Source: Litsea cubeba (taxonomy: Eukaryota; Streptophyta; Magnoliopsida; Laurales; Lauraceae). Taken from it: a stretch of DNA of 64,000 nt. The notes beneath the pieces were generated by a model, which was given only the letters and a program-made list of their open reading frames with translations, searched no databases and was not told the origin of the DNA. Location: NCBI GenBank assembly GCA_012931725.1, contig CM022955.1:15827423-15891422 (forward strand), read 5' to 3'. Below, piece after piece: positions 45,897 through 64,000 of the stretch; position 1 is the stretch's first letter; the number at the start of each line of letters is the position of its first letter. The position numbers and the translations under genes are program-made.

Positions 45897-47160
45897 CAGG
45901 GCCGGCCCAAGGGGCAGGCGGGAGAGGCCGCCGCCTTGGGCCCCTAATAATTACAAAAATTTTAGGGCCCCATATTATTTTATGTATTTGTATATATATA
46001 TGTGTAAATATTTAGTCTAATATGTAAATTGAAAGGCCCAAATTAATAACACGTGTGTAAATATTTAGCCCAATAAATAAATTAAAAGGCCCAAATTTAA
46101 AGCCCACCTTATTTAAAATAACCATTATTTAAAAAGCCAAACTTAAGGCCCACCACCATACCACCATAAGATGAGACTTTAAAAGTCAAACATGGGCCCA
46201 CCACCAAAAGATAAGACCACCAAACTTTTCAGCTTTCCTCATTTCTCATGAGCATCAGAAAAGAAGTCTCTAGGGCTTTTCTTTTGGAATGGTGTGTGCT
46301 GTGCTGCTGCGCCGGTTCTCCTCTCCGGTAAAGTAAATTTTTTTTGTTCTTTTTTTAAACTTAAAAATAGTTATTTGCAAAAGGAAGATATGCATATTGA
46401 TGTTGCTATAGATCAATTGAAAGGGCTTATTACATTTTTTGAAAATTATAGAGAGAATGGATTTGAACAAGCCATGATTGAAGCTAAAGAGGTTGCAACC
46501 AAAATGGACATTGAAGCCGTATTTCATGAAAAACGAGTCATTCGTAGAAAGAAGCAATTTGATGAGGGTACTAGTGAAGATGCAACACTATCTGGTGAAG
46601 AATCGTTTAGAATTGAATACTTTTTTTATATAGTGGATCAAGGTCTTTCTTCACTTAAGAGTAGGTTTGAACAATTTAAAACTTTTGAAGGAATCTTTGG
46701 ACTTTTGTTTGATTTGAAAATGCTAAATTCCATAGATGATGAGAGCTTGAAGAGTCATTGTGACACCCTTGAAGATAAACTGAAACGTGACAGCCTTTAT
46801 GATATTGATGGGAGAGATTTGTATTTGGAGTTGAAACTTTTGAAATAATACTTGCCGAAAGAAACCAAGAAAGCAATTGATGTGCTAAATTATTTAAAAA
46901 GAATGGATGGGACTTTTCCAAATGCATGGATAGCTTATAGAATTTTGTTGACCATACCGGTTACTGTTGCCTCTGGAGAAAGAAGCTTTTCAAAGTTGAA
47001 GTTCATAAAAAATTACCTTCGGTCGACTATGTCACAAGAAAGGTTGAATGGATTAGCTATGATATCAATTGAAAAAAATACGGCAGAAAAACTTGATTAT
47101 ACAAGTTTGATTAGTGACTTTGCAGCTAAAAATGCGAGAAGATCTTGTTTTCAATAATAC
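45897..47160 (+). mobile_element. hAT element relic with decayed transposase
   Basis: Begins with a hAT-type terminus CAGGGCCGGCCCAAGGGG, then 'cgccttgggcccc'. 46294-46848 and 46852-47157 encode the C-terminal half of a zinc-finger-MYM-like hAT transposase: VAIDQLKGLITFFENYRENG, FKTFEGIFGLLFDLKML, then the hATC block RILLTIPVTVASGERSFSKL and IKNYLRSTMSQERLNGLAMI. A stop separates the two frames, and the N-terminal finger and core are missing, so it is an internally deleted copy. I found no matching right terminus; a 'gggccctttttta' near 47328 may be its vestige. Confidence 0.8.
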
Positions 47161-48034
47161 TTTTTTTTTTTTTGTTCTAGGTTTATTAGCCTTGTTTTTT
47201 AGAAGGGAATGTTGGTGTGTGAATTGTAGGCTTTTGGTCAGGGTGGGTAGTTTAAGAGAAATACATTGTGCTTGATCTTTGGGATTAAATATAGCCTTCC
47301 TCGGTATGTAGGCAGTCCTAAAGAATGGGGCCCTTTTTTATTTCGAAGAAAAAAGCTGATTTCATGCTATTCCCATGAACTTCCACGGAAATTAGGTTAG
47401 CCAAACCGACCAAAAGAGAATAGTCCTCAGTTCAGATTAACTTGGTTGAGCTACATTGTCAGGTGTAATTTGTATCAGCTGCCACTATTTGGGAATACAA
47501 GATGTCTCTTATTTGAGGTCACTGCCCAACCAAACTCGGTCACCCTTTTCTGGAGGTAGTATTTTACTTGACCTAAAATGTTGTCTTCATGGTGTCAAGA
47601 TGTCTCTTATTTGAGTTTTTTGTTCTGACTATCAATGCAAATGATTAAACTGTCCCAGGATATGAATTCTTCTTCTCCACTTTTTTTCACCATCCATCCA
47701 TTCAATAATGATACATGCAAATCAAGAAAACCCCTTTCAGCGTTACAGAACACCGAACAGTTTTAGATTCTCTTCAAGCCAAAAATATGAAGGGCCTGTT
47801 TGCAGCAGAAAATGATTCTGTACGCCTCATCCGCCACAGTAGACAGATTTTGGCAGATTTAGGGAAAATTAGTTCAAAATTTTCCTTTTCTATGCATAAA
47901 TGCGCCAAATGAAACCATGGAAGTTTTGTGCCCATGAAAAATCAGAGCATTTTGTGAGGTATTGTGGAACGCTAACATTATGCAAAAGTATCCATAGTGA
48001 TAAACCAATTCATGAAAATATGACCACTTGAAGT
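47161..48034. other. No gene seen
   Basis: Region between the hAT relic and the 3' end of the FKBP gene. 47350-47490 is similar to 20225-20370 ('ggttagccaaac', 'gttgagctacattgtcag'), an unnamed dispersed repeat. Confidence 0.45.
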
Positions 48035-48040
48035 TTTATT
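48035..48040 (-). terminator. Candidate poly(A) signal of the FKBP gene
   Basis: AATAAA on the minus strand, about 165 nt after the stop codon. Plant poly(A) signals are loose, so this is only a plausible one. Confidence 0.4.
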
Positions 48041-48202
48041 TTGAAAAAAGCCTGATACCATTGAGAGAACCCTGCAAGAGAGTCATCAGTTAAATGTCAT
48101 ATCACCATTTGAAATTTGAAATGAACTTATAGCCCTGCATCAAGACAGAGATCATCTTTCATGTTCAGACTCAAGTATAAAACTTAAGAAGCTAGCATGG
48201 TG

Positions 48203-62619
<14,417 letters not shown>

Positions 62620-63035
62620 CGGAGAGAGAGAGCGCTTCAGCTCAGCTGAAGATAAAGCTGTTGGTTTCAGTTGAAGATAAGCCGTTGTTTGTTTCCCTCC
62701 CTTTCTTTAGATTTTTTTTCATGGATGCGGGTGGTACGGAATACCCGAATACCCGATGGGCCACAGTTGGACTAGGGTTCAGGGCCCGGGACCCAGGCCC
62801 ATCCTAATTTTGAAAACATAGGCCCATATCCAGCCCAAGCCCTACAGGGGCCACAAATATCAGGCCCAAGCCCACCCATTTTGTCAACTGGGCCAGGCCA
62901 GGCCGAACCATGCTCTTGCTTTCTGACAATTATTTCGACAAATTATCCATAAATTGCAAGCGCTCCTTATTCAAAGGTTAGGCCAAGCCAGGCTTCTGGA
63001 CTTCTATCCCTTAATTCAGGCCGGGCACAAATTTT
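62620..63035 (-). promoter_or_regulatory. Upstream region of the FKBP gene
   Basis: Begins with a GA-rich leader (62620-62640). Further up, GGCCCA-type words are frequent (62755-62890), which resemble site II-like GGCCCA promoter elements but could also be part of a repeat. No clear TATA box. Confidence 0.35.
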
Positions 63036-63169
63036 AATGGGCTCATTTTTTTATCTGTGCCTAGTCCATGGATCAAGTAGTCAGACCCATCGTAAAATTG
63101 AGTCAAAGTTCGGTTCTACTGAATTGGGTTTTCTATTTTTAAGTAAAAATGATAGTTGCATTAGAGACA

Positions 63170-63640
63170 AAACAAAGGAACAACCTTGCAATAACTACAA
63201 AGAGTTATACACGCTCCCTCCCAATCCCACAAAAATCTTGATCCATACAAGTTCTTGGCAAGTTCATGAGCAAAACGATCAATTAAGATTTCTAGGAACA
63301 TGGAAAAAGGAAATGTACGTGTCTTTTAACTTGGAGCTCAAATCTTTAATATCCAATAACATAGGATGGATAGTCCAATCCAATCCATCAGCCCATTGAT
63401 CGATGGCTCGAATCTCCTCGAGGGAAACAGCTAAAATTTGGATCTTGTAGAATCCCCACGAAGTAGCCTCATTTAGCACCTAAAAGATAGCCCTTGCATC
63501 GGCTTCTTTTGAAGAAGAAACCTTGGATCCATCCATGCATCCATCCTGCATGCACCCAAAAACAAAGCTTGCTTTATTGTCCAAAGCTTTGAAAGAGGCA
63601 TTGAGGACACCTTAGACATGCCTTTAGGATCCTCAAAATA
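63170..63640 (-). mobile_element. LINE-type RNase H fragment
   Basis: Minus strand: GFYKIQILAVSLEEIRAIDQ, then ISFFHVPRNLN, the RVT_3/RNase H-like pattern; upstream frame pieces (FVFGCMQDGC) continue it to about 63570 with a stop. Similar in type to 50659-51000. Confidence 0.6.
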
Positions 63641-64000
63641 AAATACTAGGAAATGGATGAGGATCCTTGGCGGGCCTTTTCATTCTTGGGAATCAAGTCA
63701 ACAATCATTCTTCTAGTGCATATGATTGTGCCAATAGGCTCAATTTTTGTGCCTTTAAATATTAAATAATTCCCACTTTCACTAAAGTGCCAAAGCCCAA
63801 TATTTTGTTTGAGGATTATTTGGTGGGCCTTTTGTGTCACAACTATCCATAAAGGAACTCCATCAATCCCTCATCCTTAGAGGAGCAACAGAGTGTGATA
63901 AACATACCTACGTTGGAGCCAAACCAAGGAGCCCTGACATGATCAAGCTAAAAAGTGCGTGCTCAATAGATTCTTTGGTAGCGTTTGGTTCGCTGGAATG
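63641..64000. other. No gene seen
   Basis: Short minus-strand frame (63646-63840) without recognisable motifs; possibly more of the same decayed LINE. Confidence 0.35.

Overview
The window is nuclear DNA from a flowering plant. Evidence: intron-rich genes with GT-AG introns, two recognisable land-plant housekeeping families (NC2-alpha/DRAP1 and a ROF-type multidomain FKBP), and a dense, nested load of plant transposable elements (hAT, Mutator-like, TRIM, copia, gypsy, L1-like and RTE-like LINEs, tRNA-headed SINEs). The species cannot be named from the sequence. I see no rRNA, functional tRNA gene, CRISPR array or bacterial-type operon.

Region by region. 1-3.5 kb: RTE-type LINE 3' ends in degenerate DNA. 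3.505-9.130 kb: one structurally complete 5.6-kb hAT element with an exact 8-bp target duplication, seven copies of a ~154-bp tandem repeat, and a multi-exon BED/DUF659/hATC transposase carrying two apparent frameshifts. 9.55-15.4 kb, minus strand: first three coding exons of NC2-alpha (histone-fold corepressor subunit), with a 5.3-kb first intron full of old insertions. 15.7-22.1 kb: gene-free, with a long-TIR Mutator-like element, a MITE, a SINE head and a pair of direct 530-bp repeats. 22.6-27.3 kb: copia RT/RNase H fragment, then a broken L1-like LINE split by a complete 326-bp TRIM. 28-30 kb: possible LTR. 30.95-32.7 kb, minus strand: a three-exon coiled-coil gene of about 489 codons. 32.8-34.6 kb: duplicated, dead copy of NC2-alpha. 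34.9-39.4 kb: two TIR elements, then a Pack-MULE-like element holding a fragment of a FRA3-type inositol polyphosphate 5-phosphatase WD40 region and split by a second TRIM. 39.84-45.70 kb: a Mutator-like element with a perfect 9-bp target duplication and a plant-mobile-domain (PMD) gene; a solo LTR with exact 5-bp duplication sits inside it, and a hAT MITE with exact 8-bp duplication sits inside that LTR. 45.9-47.2 kb: deleted hAT transposase relic. 48.2-62.6 kb, minus strand: a complete 12-exon ROF1/FKBP62-like co-chaperone gene (532 codons, in frame at every junction). 62.6-64 kb: its upstream region and LINE RNase H remnants.

Two host genes clearly look functional in design: NC2-alpha (transcriptional corepressor, 3' exons not found) and the FKBP. 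The coiled-coil gene is open but possibly transposon-derived. The most striking points are the datable nest of insertions at 39.8-45.7 kb, the gene-capturing element at 35.9-39.4 kb, and two unusual splice sites in the FKBP gene: a GC donor with a duplicated acceptor in intron 1, and a donor fused to a ~100-bp GA/CT microsatellite in intron 10. Exon boundaries were chosen by eye from splice signals, reading frame and family knowledge, and no alignment was run.
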